Part shown: positions 52,949 to 63,557 of the stretch, piece after piece | How positions within the stretch are numbered: the stretch's first letter is position 1 | Layout of the letters: every line of letters starts with the position of its first letter | NCBI GenBank assembly: GCA_963846475.1 | Contig: CAWJVZ010000004.1 | Span: forward strand, 558,001 to 622,000 | DNA from: DASWJZ01 sp963846475 | Lineage (GTDB): Bacteria; Pseudomonadota; Alphaproteobacteria; Rhizobiales; Afifellaceae | Direction: 5' to 3' | Length of the DNA stretch: 64,000 nucleotides | The notes under the pieces: model-generated | The model's input: only the letters and a program-made list of their open reading frames with translations | What the model was told of the DNA's origin: nothing | Database searches by the model: none | Made by a program: the position numbers and the translations under genes

Positions 52949-53931
52949 TCGCGCAATATCCGGGCCTGGCGCGCTCGATGGAGCGCTTCGGCATCATTGC
53001 CGTGGTGATCGCCATGATGGCGTTCCTCACCGCCTCGCAGCCGGAGTATTTCCTGACCGTCCAGAACCTGATGAACATTCTCAAGCAGGTCGCGATGAAC
53101 GCGCTCCTGTCGCTCGGCATGTTCCTGGTCATCCTCACCGCCGGCATCGACCTCTCCGTCGGCTCCGTCATGGCGCTCGCGATGGTTTCGCTGGCGGTGG
53201 CCAACGCCTCCGGCCTGCCATGGCCGGTCGTCATCCTGCTCGGCCCGGTGGTCGGCCTCCTCTGCGGACTGGTCAACGGGCTCGGCCTGACGCTCCTCCG
53301 CCTGCCGCACCCGTTCATCATGACGCTCGGCACGCTCAACGTGGCGCGCGGCCTCACCAACCTCGTTTCCGGCGGCGCGCCGATCTCCGGCCTTTCCTAC
53401 CCCGTGCGATTCCTCGGCTCGGCGCAGATCGGCATGCCGTTCCTCGGCGCCGGGGCGGCGTTGCCGGTCAGCGCCATCGTCGTCGTCGTCTGCTATGCCG
53501 GCGTGGCGCTCTTCCTCAACAAGACCTCGATCGGCCGCCACATCTACGCCATCGGCGGCAACCCGCAGGCGGCGCGCGTCAGCGGCATCAACGTCGACGC
53601 CATCCTGGTGCTCGTCTACACCCTCTCCGGCTTCTTCGCCGGGCTCGCCGGCCTGCTGCTCGCCGGCCGCACCAACTCCGGCTTCCCCAATGCCGGCATC
53701 GGCGCCGAGCTCGACGCCATCGCCGCGGTGATCATCGGCGGCGCCAGCTTCTTCGGCGGCCGCGGCACGGTCCTGGGCGTCTTCGCCGGCGTGCTCATCA
53801 TGGGGCTGCTCAGGAACGGCCTCAATCTCAACAATGTCAGTGTGTTCTGGCAGCAGGTGCTGATCGGCGTGGTGATCATTCTGGCGGTCTATATCGACGT
53901 GCTCAGGCGCCGCGCATCGACGCGCCGGTAG
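52945..53931 (+). CDS. Sugar ABC transporter permease
   Basis: 328 residues, GTG start at 52945 inside the ATPase stop. BPD_transp_2 type with LTAGIDLSVGSVMALAMVSLA, CGLVNGLGLTLLRLPHPFIMTLGTLNVARG, SIGRHIYAIGGNPQAARVSGI and AAVIIGGASFFGGRGTVLG. About ten membrane helices. A homodimer is expected since it is the only permease in the operon. Confidence 0.92.
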   Translation: MIAQYPGLARSMERFGIIAVVIAMMAFLTASQPEYFLTVQNLMNILKQVAMNALLSLGMFLVILTAGIDLSVGSVMALAMVSLAVANASGLPWPVVILLGPVVGLLCGLVNGLGLTLLRLPHPFIMTLGTLNVARGLTNLVSGGAPISGLSYPVRFLGSAQIGMPFLGAGAALPVSAIVVVVCYAGVALFLNKTSIGRHIYAIGGNPQAARVSGINVDAILVLVYTLSGFFAGLAGLLLAGRTNSGFPNAGIGAELDAIAAVIIGGASFFGGRGTVLGVFAGVLIMGLLRNGLNLNNVSVFWQQVLIGVVIILAVYIDVLRRRASTRR

Positions 53932-53938
53932 AATAGGT

Positions 53939-53962
53939 CCGGCGCCCCGTCTCCGGCGCCGG
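53939..53962. other. Stem-loop before the binding-protein gene
   Basis: CCGGCGCC and the later GGCGCCGG can pair around CCGTCTCC. It lies between the permease stop and the binding-protein start, where stem-loops often protect the more abundant binding-protein mRNA. Modest evidence. Confidence 0.3.
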
Positions 53963-54004
53963 CTCCCTTGGTCAGGAGACGTGAAAAAAAAGCAGGAGGA
54001 AGAG

Positions 54005-54910
54005 ATGAAAAAGGTTCTGGGATTGGCCGCCGGCCTTCTCGCCTGCACCGTGATCAGCGCGCACGCCGAGACGGTGCTTTTGAGCATGAAGGGCCCCGGC
54101 GCCGGCAACCCGTTCTGGGCGGCGGTTGAGCAGGGCGCCAAGGACAAGGCAGCCGAGCTCGGCGTCGACCTCGTCGTGCTGTCGCCGCCGGTGGAAAGCG
54201 ACGTGCAGACGCAGATCAGCCAGGTCGAGGACCAGCTCGCCAAGGGCATCGACGCGATCGCCATCGCCCCGACCGACCCGAATGCGCTCGCCCCGATGGT
54301 CGACCAGGCCAAGGCGGCGGGCGTCGGCGTCGTCTTCGTCGACACCAAGGGCATCAACGAGGGCGTCACCTTCATCGGCACCAACAACGAGGTCGGCGCG
54401 GCGCTCGCCGCCGACTACATCTGCCAGAACGTGCCGAAGGGCAGCGACGTCGCCATCCTGCAGGGCATCGTCACCCAGTCGACCGGCAAGGCCCGCGCCG
54501 AGGGGGCCCACAAGGGCCTGGAGGAATGCGGCATGAACATCGTCGCCGAGCAGCCCGCCGACTGGGACCGCGCCCAGGGGCAGTCGGTGATGGAGAACAT
54601 CCTGACCGGCAACCCGAACCTGAAGGCGGTCTTCGCCTCCAACGACAACATGGCGCTCGGCGCGGTGGAGGCGCTGAAGGGGGCCGGCAAGCTCGCCGAC
54701 GTGATGGTGGTCGGCTTCGACGCCAACCCCGATGCCGCCGCCAGCATTTTGGCAGGCGAGATGACGGCCTCGGTCGCGCAGAACCCCAAGAACATGGGCG
54801 CGCTTGGCGTCGAGAACGCGCTGAAGCTGAAGAAAGGCGAGGCGATCGACCCGGTCATCGACACCGGCACGGTGCTGGTCACGAAGGACAACGCGGCGGA
54901 TTACCAATAA
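54005..54910 (+). CDS. Sugar ABC transporter substrate-binding protein
   Basis: 301 residues from the ATG at 54005, right after AGGAGGAAGAG. Signal MKKVLGLAAGLLACTVISAHA. Mature type I binding protein (Peripla_BP_4): KGPGAGNPFWAAVEQGAKDKA, VDQAKAAGVGVVFVDTKG, QGIVTQSTGKARAEGAHKGL and VFASNDNMALGAVEAL. Ligand-pocket style residues (FW, DxD/N and R) fit a sugar or inositol. Third gene of the importer operon. Confidence 0.9.
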   Translation: MKKVLGLAAGLLACTVISAHAETVLLSMKGPGAGNPFWAAVEQGAKDKAAELGVDLVVLSPPVESDVQTQISQVEDQLAKGIDAIAIAPTDPNALAPMVDQAKAAGVGVVFVDTKGINEGVTFIGTNNEVGAALAADYICQNVPKGSDVAILQGIVTQSTGKARAEGAHKGLEECGMNIVAEQPADWDRAQGQSVMENILTGNPNLKAVFASNDNMALGAVEALKGAGKLADVMVVGFDANPDAAASILAGEMTASVAQNPKNMGALGVENALKLKKGEAIDPVIDTGTVLVTKDNAADYQ

Positions 54911-54921
54911 GACGCGCAACG

Positions 54922-54949
54922 GGCCTCCCCCCGATCCGCGGGGGAGGCC
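54922..54949 (+). terminator. Hairpin after the binding-protein gene
   Basis: GGCCTCCCCC and GGGGGAGGCC pair perfectly over ten bases with an eight-base loop, 12 bases after the stop codon. There is no T run, so it may be a stability or partial termination element. Confidence 0.5.
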
Positions 54950-55007
54950 AGCGGGAGTCCAATCCTCCGCCGTGGTGGTCCCAGATCAACTTGCCAGGCT
55001 GTCCTGC

Positions 55008-55187
55008 ATGCGCCCGCTCGTCGCGACAATATTGGTCGGCTCGCTGTTCGCCATCTCCTGGGCAGCTGCGGGGGCGCTGTTCGCGATCCTGTGGTGGGAC
55101 ACGACACCGCTCCCGCTGGCCGGCTTCATGGGGGCAGCCGGCGCGGGCGGTCTCGTTTGGGCGGGCCAGAAAGTCCGGCTCTGGTGA
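55008..55187 (+). CDS. Possible small two-helix membrane protein
   Basis: 59 residues from an ATG at 55008; an ATG at 54972 is possible. Two hydrophobic stretches (VATILVGSLFAISWAAAGALFAILWW and LAGFMGAAGAGGLVWAG). It has the look of a small membrane protein, but the reading frame lies in a short gap between duplicated binding-protein sequences. Weakly supported. Confidence 0.35.
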   Translation: MRPLVATILVGSLFAISWAAAGALFAILWWDTTPLPLAGFMGAAGAGGLVWAGQKVRLW

Positions 55188-55194
55188 GTGTTCA

Positions 55195-55295
55195 CGCGGC
55201 GGAGTACCCAAAAACTGCGTGCACTCGGCGTTGAAAACGCGCTAAAATTGAAGAGCGGCAACATTTGAGCCGGTCATCGACCCCGACACCCGGGG
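55195..55295 (+). pseudogene. Remnant of a third binding-protein gene copy
   Basis: Across two frames the bases encode PKN, then ALGVENALKLKSGN, then EPVIDPDT. These align with PKNMGALGVENALKLKKGE and DPVIDTGT at the C-terminus of the intact binding protein at 54005-54910. The piece is out of frame twice and has no upstream partner, so it is a leftover of a duplicated copy. Confidence 0.65.
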
Positions 55296-55354
55296 GCGCT
55301 CCAGCCCCGGGAACCTCCGGCGGCGGGCGGCGGGGCCGTGCGGAGGAGGAAGCT

Positions 55355-56254
55355 ATGCGGAAAACCCTAGGAATGGCAGCTGCTCTCGTGGTGACAACCA
55401 CAATGGCGGCACACGCCGAGACCGTGGTTCTCAGCATGCCGGAATCGGCCGGAAACTGGTTCTGGTCGGCGGTTGAACAGGGTGCCAGGGGAAAGGCCAC
55501 GGCCCTTGGCGCGGATCTCGTCGTTCTCCCGATGGCGGCGCAATACGACGCTGCGAGGCAAATTGCAGAGGTAACCAATCAGCTCGCCCAATCCGTAGAC
55601 GGTCTTGCAATCGTTCCGTCTGACGCGCAGGCACTCGCCCCGACGATAAATCAGGCGAGGCAGAATGGCGTCGGAGTCGTTTTCATCGCAACGATGGGCG
55701 CGAACGATGGCGTCCCCTTCATCGGATCCGATGACCATGAAGGTGGACTGATCGGCGGGAGTTTTTTCTGCGGTGGCCAAGCTCCGGGCGGAACCGAGGT
55801 AGCGATCCTCCAGGGGAGCACGCACCCGGCAGCTGAGAAGCGTGCCGACGGTGCTAGGGCGGTGTTCGAGCGATGCAGCCTAAGTATTGTGGCCGACCAG
55901 CCCGGTGATCAGACACCCGGCCCTGGCCAATCCAGGATGCAGAAAATCTTAGGCGACCACCCCAATCTGACAGGCGTCTTCGCTCCCGACGACCGACTGG
56001 CCCTCGAAGCGGTTCAGGAGCTGAGGGCCGCCAATGCGCTCGATCGAGTGAAGGTGGTCGGCTTCGGCGGCACTCCGGAGGCGATTGCCAGTATTGCGGC
56101 TGGCGAGATGGCCGCAACCGTGTCGGAGGGGCCAAACGAAATAGGCGCCCAGGGCGTGGAGATTGCGCTCAGAGTAAAGCGCGGCGAGAATGTCCCCCCG
56201 AAGACAAACACAAATGTTCTTGTCACCGAGGACAGCGTAGCCGATTTCCAGTAG
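55355..56254 (+). CDS. Diverged paralogue of the substrate-binding protein
   Basis: 299 residues from the ATG at 55355, after GAGGAGGA. Signal MRKTLGMAAALVVTTTMAAHA. Parallel to the protein at 54005 along its whole length (AETVVLSMPESAGNWFWSAVEQGARGKA, FIGSDDHEGG, VAILQG, GVFAPDDRLALEAVQEL, DSVADFQ end). It differs at likely ligand residues: ATMGAND for VDTKGINEG and APDDRLA for ASNDNMA. It may bind a different ligand or be drifting. Confidence 0.85.
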   Translation: MRKTLGMAAALVVTTTMAAHAETVVLSMPESAGNWFWSAVEQGARGKATALGADLVVLPMAAQYDAARQIAEVTNQLAQSVDGLAIVPSDAQALAPTINQARQNGVGVVFIATMGANDGVPFIGSDDHEGGLIGGSFFCGGQAPGGTEVAILQGSTHPAAEKRADGARAVFERCSLSIVADQPGDQTPGPGQSRMQKILGDHPNLTGVFAPDDRLALEAVQELRAANALDRVKVVGFGGTPEAIASIAAGEMAATVSEGPNEIGAQGVEIALRVKRGENVPPKTNTNVLVTEDSVADFQ

Positions 56255-56261
56255 GCGTCGC

Positions 56262-57044
56262 TCACGCCGGGCGCGGGCGCCAGCGCGTCGCCCGCGCCTC
56301 AAGCGGCTGCACGAGCGCGAATTCCACCGCCAGCATGACGAGGACGAAAGCGACGGTGTAGCCCAAAATGGCGCGCACATCGAAGGTTTGGAAATAGAGG
56401 CTGATCTGGAAGCCGACGCCGTTGGAGCGGCCGAGCAGCTCCACGACCAGCACGATCTTCCAGATCAGCGCCAAGCCGGAGCGCGCCGCCGCGGCGAGAT
56501 AGGGCTGCAGCTGCGGCAGCATCACGTCGACAAGCATCTTTCGTCGCGAGAAGCGGTAGACTTTTGCCATCTCCATATAGGCCGGGTCCATCGCCCGCGC
56601 CCCCTCGCGGACCGTGACGACCACGTTGGGAATCTTGTTCAGCGCCACGGCCAGGATCGTCGCCACCTCGTTCAGGCCGATCCAGATATAGGCGAGAACG
56701 ATGAGGATCAGCGCCGGCGCGTTGAGGAGCAGGATGATCCACGGCTCGACGATCAGATTTGTCGTGCGGCTGCGGCCCATGGCAAGGCCGAGCGCCGCGC
56801 CGATCGCCATCGCCGCGACGAAGGCGGCCCCGACGCGGGCGAGCGTCACGCCGAGATGGTAGGGGAGCTCGCCCGACGCGGTCTCCCTCGCGATGAACGC
56901 AAAGACCGTGACCGGCCCCGGCGCCAGCCGCCTGTCGTCGACGAATTCCGCCGCCGCCCACCAGACGAGGAATAGGAGCGCGACGGAGCCGAGCCGCGCC
57001 GTGGCGGAAGACGTTGCAAGCCGCTTCAGCGGGTTCGCAGCCAT
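56262..57044 (-). CDS. ABC transporter permease, NitT/TauT type
   Basis: 260 residues, about six helices (BPD_transp_1). The EAA loop YMEMAKVYRFSRRKMLVDVMLPQLQPYLAAAARSG-like region (about residues 155-185) contains the conserved Glu-Met-Ala and Gly positions. AALGLAMGRSRTTNLIVEPW and LNEVATILAVALNKIPN are typical of nitrate/sulfonate/thiamine-precursor permeases. No ATPase or binding-protein gene of this class adjoins it. It ends head-on against the binding-protein paralogue eight bases away. Confidence 0.82.
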   Translation of the reverse strand: MAANPLKRLATSSATARLGSVALLFLVWWAAAEFVDDRRLAPGPVTVFAFIARETASGELPYHLGVTLARVGAAFVAAMAIGAALGLAMGRSRTTNLIVEPWIILLLNAPALILIVLAYIWIGLNEVATILAVALNKIPNVVVTVREGARAMDPAYMEMAKVYRFSRRKMLVDVMLPQLQPYLAAAARSGLALIWKIVLVVELLGRSNGVGFQISLYFQTFDVRAILGYTVAFVLVMLAVEFALVQPLEARATRWRPRPA

Positions 57045-57167
57045 TGCGGGTTCCAGAGCCTGCCTTGCCTCCGGGGCAAGTCCCGATACCCTAGCGCGTG
57101 AGGCGGATGCCCGAAACCCGGCAGCGAGCGGGTGATTAAATCTTGTCGTGGCGACGCGGTCCGACCT

Positions 57168-57647
57168 CTACTTCTTCGGAAGCGTCTCAATATAGGCCAT
57201 GATCCTGAGGATCTGGTCCTGGGTGAAGCGCCGGCCCATCGGCTGCATGGCGCCGGCCGCGCCGCCATAGATCACCTCGAATTCACCGTGCTCGGTGGCC
57301 ACCCGCTCGTATTTGACCGCCTCGTCGATCAGGCTCGGCCCGATGCGGCCTTCGCCCTTCGGCCCGTGGCAGGAGGCGCAGAGGCGGAAATCCTTCTGTC
57401 CCGCGGCGATCGCCTCGGCGTTGCCGTCATAGGCGTTCTCGCCCGTGCAATGGAAAGTGTCGACGGCCTCGGTGATTTCCTCGTCGGGCTTGAACTGCGG
57501 CAGCGGCTTGTTAGTGAGGACGTGGGTGAAGGGGAGCTTTTCGGGACAGTTCCCGGCGGAATCCTGCAGCAGCGGCGGATCCTGCGCCAAAGCGGGGGCG
57601 GAAAGGACGAGCGGAGCCAAAGCGAGAAACACAGAAGCACAGCGCAT
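57168..57647 (-). CDS. Periplasmic c-type cytochrome
   Basis: About 159 residues from the ATG at 57647. Signal MRCASVFLALAPLVLSAPALAQ. One haem site CASCHG, with axial methionine likely in GAMQPMGRR. TFHCTGENAYDGNAEAIAAGQ before it, and QILRIMAYIETLPKK at the end, resemble the cytochromes that accept electrons from PQQ dehydrogenases (XoxG/MxaG/PedF style). It follows the PQQ sugar dehydrogenase gene by 93 bases on the same strand, so it is probably its electron acceptor. Confidence 0.8.
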   Translation of the reverse strand: MRCASVFLALAPLVLSAPALAQDPPLLQDSAGNCPEKLPFTHVLTNKPLPQFKPDEEITEAVDTFHCTGENAYDGNAEAIAAGQKDFRLCASCHGPKGEGRIGPSLIDEAVKYERVATEHGEFEVIYGGAAGAMQPMGRRFTQDQILRIMAYIETLPKK

Positions 57648-57740
57648 TTTCTTGAACCCACTTTGCCCGGCATGAAAATGCCGGGACGGAGACCGCCCCG
57701 GCATCGCTCAACGTTCGAAGAAAGCTATCGTTGCCGACAG

Positions 57741-59252
57741 CTATTGCGGCGCCGGCTGCTCGCCTCCGGTCTCGGCACCGGACGCGTCCGCCGGGGCGGA
57801 GCCGCCTTCGGCGCCCGCCTCGGCGGGAGCCGGGCTGACGACGGTGGCCGTCTCCGCGCCCGCCGGCACTTCGCCCGCCGGGACGACGCGCCATAGCGAC
57901 CCCGGAGGATTCTCTTCCGGGCCCTGGTCGGAGGTGTAGAAATTGTTCGAGTTCACGGCATAGACCATGCCGTCCTCGCCAATGCCGCCGCTGGTGAACT
58001 GCAGGCTGGTCTGCATCATCTCCTGCAGCTGCCACCCGGACCCGTCCCAGCCGAGGCCGAAGACGCGGCCCGAGCACCAGTCGCCGGCCAGGTAGACGCC
58101 GTTCATGCCGCCGTAATTGGCGACGCCAAAACCCTGCACCGAGCAGCCGCCGGTATCGACCTCGGGTCCGCCCGGATAGGCAGTGCCGTGCGGATATTGC
58201 GCCGCCGGTAGCACGCCGACGATAGAGCATTGCGCCTGGGCAGGGTCGCCGAGCATCGGATGGCAGTACGATGCCTCCATGTCCGGCCAGCCGTAATATT
58301 CGCCGCCCTCGCTGGTCGGCGGCTGGTAGAGGATCTCCTCCCAATGGTTCTGGCCGACATCGGCGATGAACAGGCCGCCGGTGTTCGGATCGAACGAGAA
58401 GGTGAAGGGGTTGCGGACGCCGTAGGCCCAGATTTCCGGACGCGACCGGGTGCGGATCTCGGCGAACTGCTCCTCGGTAATGCCGAACAGCACCATCAGC
58501 CGCTCGCTGGAGGCATCGGCGAAGGGGTTGTCGTCGGGAATGGCATAGGGCCGGTCGGCATTATCGTCGACGTTGACGTCGATGCGCAGGATCTTGCCGA
58601 GCCAGGTGTTGAGGTCCTTGCCGGCCTGTAGGGGATCGCCTTCCCAGCCGCCGTCGCCGGAGCCGATATAGAGGTAGCCGTCGGGGCCGAAGGCGATCTG
58701 CCCGCCGTTGTGGTTGTAGTAGGGCTGCTCGATCCGCATGATCACCCTGGCGGTCTCGTTGGTCCGCTCGGGCGTCATCATGTCCGGGCTCGCCGGATCG
58801 ACCTGGAAGCGCACGATCACGCCGTCGCCGTTGAACGGCAGCGAGGCGTAGTGGACGAAGAAATAGCCGTTCGTCTCGTAGTCCGGATGGAAGGCAATCG
58901 AATAGAGGCCCTGCTCGACGAAGCCGGTCTGCACGTCGTTGCCGAGCGGGTTGATGTTGGTCAAATCGAGGAAGGGCTCCGCCGCGACCGTGCCGTCCTG
59001 GCTCACCACCCTGACGCGGCCGATGCGCTCGGTCACGAACAGGCGCCCGGAGCCGTCGCCGGCATTGGCGACGCTCGTCGGATCGACGAAGCCGTCCGCC
59101 ACCTTGACCAGGGCGATCTGCGGGTTGCCCGGCAGCTGCCCGCCCGGCTCTGCGACCTGGTCCGGCGTCTGCGGGGCTTCCTGCGCCCATGCCGCCGCCG
59201 CCGTGAGAATTGTCGAGGCAGCCAAAGCTGCGATCCATTTCGTCCTACTCAT
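57741..59252 (-). CDS. PQQ-dependent sugar dehydrogenase
   Basis: 503 residues. Signal MSRTKWIAALAASTILTAAAAWA; start behind AGGGAGG. GSDH-type six-bladed beta-propeller: GLYSIAFHPDYETNGYFFVHY, NHNGGQIAFGPDGYLYIGSGDGG, GKILRIDVN, PEIWAYGVRNPFTFSFDP, LFIADVGQNHWEEI and YYGWPDMEAS. These match soluble aldose-sugar dehydrogenases, which oxidise aldoses in the periplasm. The tail after about residue 455 is Pro/Ala/Glu rich and probably flexible. First gene of a unit with the cytochrome. Confidence 0.88.
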   Translation of the reverse strand: MSRTKWIAALAASTILTAAAAWAQEAPQTPDQVAEPGGQLPGNPQIALVKVADGFVDPTSVANAGDGSGRLFVTERIGRVRVVSQDGTVAAEPFLDLTNINPLGNDVQTGFVEQGLYSIAFHPDYETNGYFFVHYASLPFNGDGVIVRFQVDPASPDMMTPERTNETARVIMRIEQPYYNHNGGQIAFGPDGYLYIGSGDGGWEGDPLQAGKDLNTWLGKILRIDVNVDDNADRPYAIPDDNPFADASSERLMVLFGITEEQFAEIRTRSRPEIWAYGVRNPFTFSFDPNTGGLFIADVGQNHWEEILYQPPTSEGGEYYGWPDMEASYCHPMLGDPAQAQCSIVGVLPAAQYPHGTAYPGGPEVDTGGCSVQGFGVANYGGMNGVYLAGDWCSGRVFGLGWDGSGWQLQEMMQTSLQFTSGGIGEDGMVYAVNSNNFYTSDQGPEENPPGSLWRVVPAGEVPAGAETATVVSPAPAEAGAEGGSAPADASGAETGGEQPAPQ

Positions 59253-59578
59253 GCGCGCCTCCCTGAGCCGATCTATTTTTCGACCGGCTTCGCCGAACAG
59301 AGTTACAGGGGAAGCCGGCCCCGCTCAAGGTCGGAGCATCGACGACGCGTCAAACGTTGCCGCCTGCCGTCTCGCCGGAAAACTGGGGACGAGTGCCGAT
59401 GCGGCGCGCCCGGTGCTTCCGCCGGCGCTTCCGGCCCGGCATCTTCTGCCGGCTGAACAAATTCGCCAGTCGCCAGTTGTAGGCAGGCTGCGCCGGCGCG
59501 CTCCGAAGGGTCTCGATGCGAAGGGAAGGTTTCGGACTGGGTCACCCTGAGGATGGGGATTCGCCGATTCTGGATTCC
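59253..59578. other. Divergent intergenic region
   Basis: 326 bases between the PQQ dehydrogenase (-) and the glycosidase (+) genes. No gene, repeat or clear promoter is visible beyond the ribosome site of the dehydrogenase. Confidence 0.4.
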
Positions 59579-60988
59579 ATGCAGGCGACAACAGGCCGCC
59601 TGCCGTGGGTTCGCGTCGAGGGATCCTATTTCGCCACCGAGACCGGCGAGCCGTGGACCCCGATCGGCCAGAACGACGCCATCAGCTGGTCGGACTTCAA
59701 CGGGCTGTTCCGCCGCCGCAACGTCCCCGCCGTCGAAGGGCATCTCCGCTGGCTCGCCGCGCACGGCGTCACGTGCCTGCGCTTCATGCTGGAATACGCA
59801 CAGGTGCGGCACCGCTACTTCGAGCGCCCGATGGGCACCTTCGTGCCGAACATGGTGCAGCTCTGGGACGACCTCTTCGCGCTCTGCGAGAAGCACGGCC
59901 TGAGGATCCTGCTGACGCCGTTCGACACGTTCTGGACGTGGAACCACTGGTCCTGGCATCCCTACAACGCCAGGAACGGCGGTCGCCTCGACCATCCCTC
60001 CCGCATGCTGCTGTGCCGCGACACGCGGGAGGCGATAAAAGCGCGGTTCACCTTTGCGGTGGAGCGCTGGGGTGGCAGCGGCGCGCTCTTCGCATGGGAC
60101 CTGTGGAACGAGATCCACCCGGCCCACGCCAACGGCAGCGCCGAGTCGTTCAACGAGTTCATCCACGACCTTAGCGACCATGTGCGCAGGCTGGAGATGC
60201 GACTCTATGGCCGCGCCCACCCGCAAACGGTCTCGCTGTTTGGCCCGGAGCTGTGGTGGAAGCCCGACATGCCCTTCCAGGAGCCGATCTTCCGCCACCC
60301 CGACCTCGATTTCGCGTCTCTGCACATCTACCAGGAGGGCACGATCGACGACCCGAAGGATACCGTCGCGCCGGCCCTGGCCATGGGCAAGATCGTCCGC
60401 GACGCGCTCGCCGAGATGCCGGACCTCAGGCCTTTCTTCGATAGCGAGCACGGGCCCATCCATGCCTACAAGGACAAGCACATAACCCTGCCGGAAGCCT
60501 TCGACGACGAATATTTCCGGCATATGCAATGGGCGCACCTCGCGTCCGGCGCGGCCGGCGGGGGCATGCGCTGGCCGAACCGCAATCCGCATGTGCTGAC
60601 CCACGGCATGCGCCGCGCGCAGCACGCGCTCGCCCGCTTCCTGCCGCTGATCGACTGGCCGTCGTTCCGCCGCGTCAACCTCAATCACGAGGTAGCGGTT
60701 TCCGATCCGAACGTCGCCGCCTTCGCCTGCGGGGACGCGCACCAGGCCCTGGTCTGGCTCCTACGCAAAGATGCACTCGGGCCGGACGGTATTGTCCGGC
60801 GCGACGCGGCGCCCCTCCCGGCGCAAATTCGCGTTCCCGGCCTGAACGGGCGCTATGGGGTCACGCTGTGGGAGACGGCCGCAGGATCGTCGCCGGGTGC
60901 GATCGAAGGCACCGCCGACGACGCTGGATTGGCGCTCAGCCTGCCGCCCTTCGCGGCGGACATCGCACTCGCGGTCAGCAGGCGGTAA
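59579..60988 (+). CDS. Clan GH-A glycosidase, GH5-like
   Basis: 469 residues from the ATG at 59579. TIM-barrel pattern: WDLWNEIHPAH contains the acid/base glutamate and FFDSEHGPIHAY the nucleophile. LRFMLEYAQVRHRYFE and LTPFDTFWTWNHWSWHPYNA line the cleft with aromatics. A small beta domain follows residue 400. No signal peptide. Family level (cellulase/mannanase-like superfamily) is the most I can support. It ends against the UDP-galactopyranose mutase gene, so it may act on a surface or storage glycan. Confidence 0.75.
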   Translation: MQATTGRLPWVRVEGSYFATETGEPWTPIGQNDAISWSDFNGLFRRRNVPAVEGHLRWLAAHGVTCLRFMLEYAQVRHRYFERPMGTFVPNMVQLWDDLFALCEKHGLRILLTPFDTFWTWNHWSWHPYNARNGGRLDHPSRMLLCRDTREAIKARFTFAVERWGGSGALFAWDLWNEIHPAHANGSAESFNEFIHDLSDHVRRLEMRLYGRAHPQTVSLFGPELWWKPDMPFQEPIFRHPDLDFASLHIYQEGTIDDPKDTVAPALAMGKIVRDALAEMPDLRPFFDSEHGPIHAYKDKHITLPEAFDDEYFRHMQWAHLASGAAGGGMRWPNRNPHVLTHGMRRAQHALARFLPLIDWPSFRRVNLNHEVAVSDPNVAAFACGDAHQALVWLLRKDALGPDGIVRRDAAPLPAQIRVPGLNGRYGVTLWETAAGSSPGAIEGTADDAGLALSLPPFAADIALAVSRR

Positions 60989-60997
60989 TCGGCGCCA

Positions 60998-62144
<1,147 letters not shown>

Positions 62145-62155
<11 letters not shown>

Positions 62156-63374
62156 GGACGGCCTCTTCTGCAGTCGTTCGCCTTGCGGCAGAAATGTCGA
62201 GCCGGGGCGCAACGTCGTCGAGACGCCGCCGCATCAGAGCGTGCATGTCGTCGAACGTCTTGTCCCAGGAGAGGTCGGCAAGATGCCTGTCGACCCGCGC
62301 CAGCCACGGCGCCCGCGGGCGGGCAAGCAGGGCCTCCGCCTTGGCGACCGTCTCCGCCGCATCGGCGGCGATCTCGACAAGCCCCGCCTCGCCGTAGGAG
62401 CGGACGACGTCGACGACCGGCGTCGACACCACCGGCACGCCCGCCGCCAAGAACTCCGGCGTCTTGGTGGGGCTGATGAACCGCGTCAACTCGTTCATGG
62501 CGAAAGGCATCAGCCCGACGTCCCAGCCGGCCAAGTAGGATGGCAATTCGTCGTAGCTCTTGCCGCCGAGCCAATGGATGTTTTCACGACGCGGCAGGCT
62601 CGCCTCGTCGATCTTCACGACCGGCCCGATCATGACGAGCTGCCAGTCCGGCCGACGCGCCGCCACTTCGGCGACAAGCTCAAGGTCCAGCCGCTCGTCG
62701 ATCACGCCGAAATAGCCCAGCCGCGGACGCGGCAGGCCGGCCTGGTCCGCCGGCTCCGCTCCGCCGGGCCGGCGCGCCGCTGCGAAATGCGCCCGGTCGA
62801 TGCTCGATGGGAAGGCGTGTACGCTCGGATGCCGGTCGCGCTTGGCCTCATAGAGGCTCCGCCCGCCGGTGAAGACGAGGTCGGCGCGGCTGAACAGCCC
62901 CCGCTCCCGCTCCGTCAGCCTTGGTGGCGCGAAGCGGAAGGCCGACAGTTCGTCCATGCAATCATAGACGCAGAGATCCGGCTCCAGGTGGCCGCTGAAG
63001 CCGAGCGCCATCGGCGTGTAGTACCAGAAGATCGTCCGTTCGGCGGGTTGGCGGGCTAGGAGATCGTCGAGAAGCTCGCGCTGCGCCGCTTCCGCCTCGT
63101 CTTCCCCCATCCCGTGCGGCAGCACCGGCACGGCCACAGTCACGCCACCCTTCGCCTCGCTCAGATCGAGCCGTGGCGCGCTGTCCTCGTAGACCGGCTC
63201 CTCGAAGAAAAGCACGCGAAAATGCCGGGCGGCGCGGGTCAGGAGGTGCTGCGGCCGCTGATAGACGAAACCCCAGCGCAGATGCGAAAAACAGACGAGG
63301 AGGGTCGAAGGCACAGGGATACTCGGCCCCGGAACGCGGATCGCCGCGTCCCGGCCCAGACTTGGTGTCGGCAT
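62145..63374 (-). CDS. Glycosyltransferase (GT4-like)
   Basis: 409 residues. N-terminal CFSHLRWGFVYQRPQHLL and later YDCMDELSAFR are found in glycosyltransferases of capsule/LPS clusters. The GT-B signature FISPTKTPEFLAAGVPVVSTPV contains the donor-binding E. The start at 63374 is chosen because the preceding codons do not fit. Directly upstream of and overlapping glf, so it probably uses UDP-galactofuranose or supports that pathway. Confidence 0.85.
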
Positions 63375-63557
63375 GCAATCACTCTCGGGACGCGCAGAGC
63401 AGTGGCGGCTCTGCAATTGTAGACGCTGCGCCAGGGAAGGCCCCCGACGCGCCAATCAACACCTTTAAAGCCGGGAAAGTTCCCGCCGCCGCCACCCTGC
63501 GACGTTACAGCGCCGGCTTTTCTCCCGAGCCGATTCGTGCGACTTCGGGCCGAAGCC

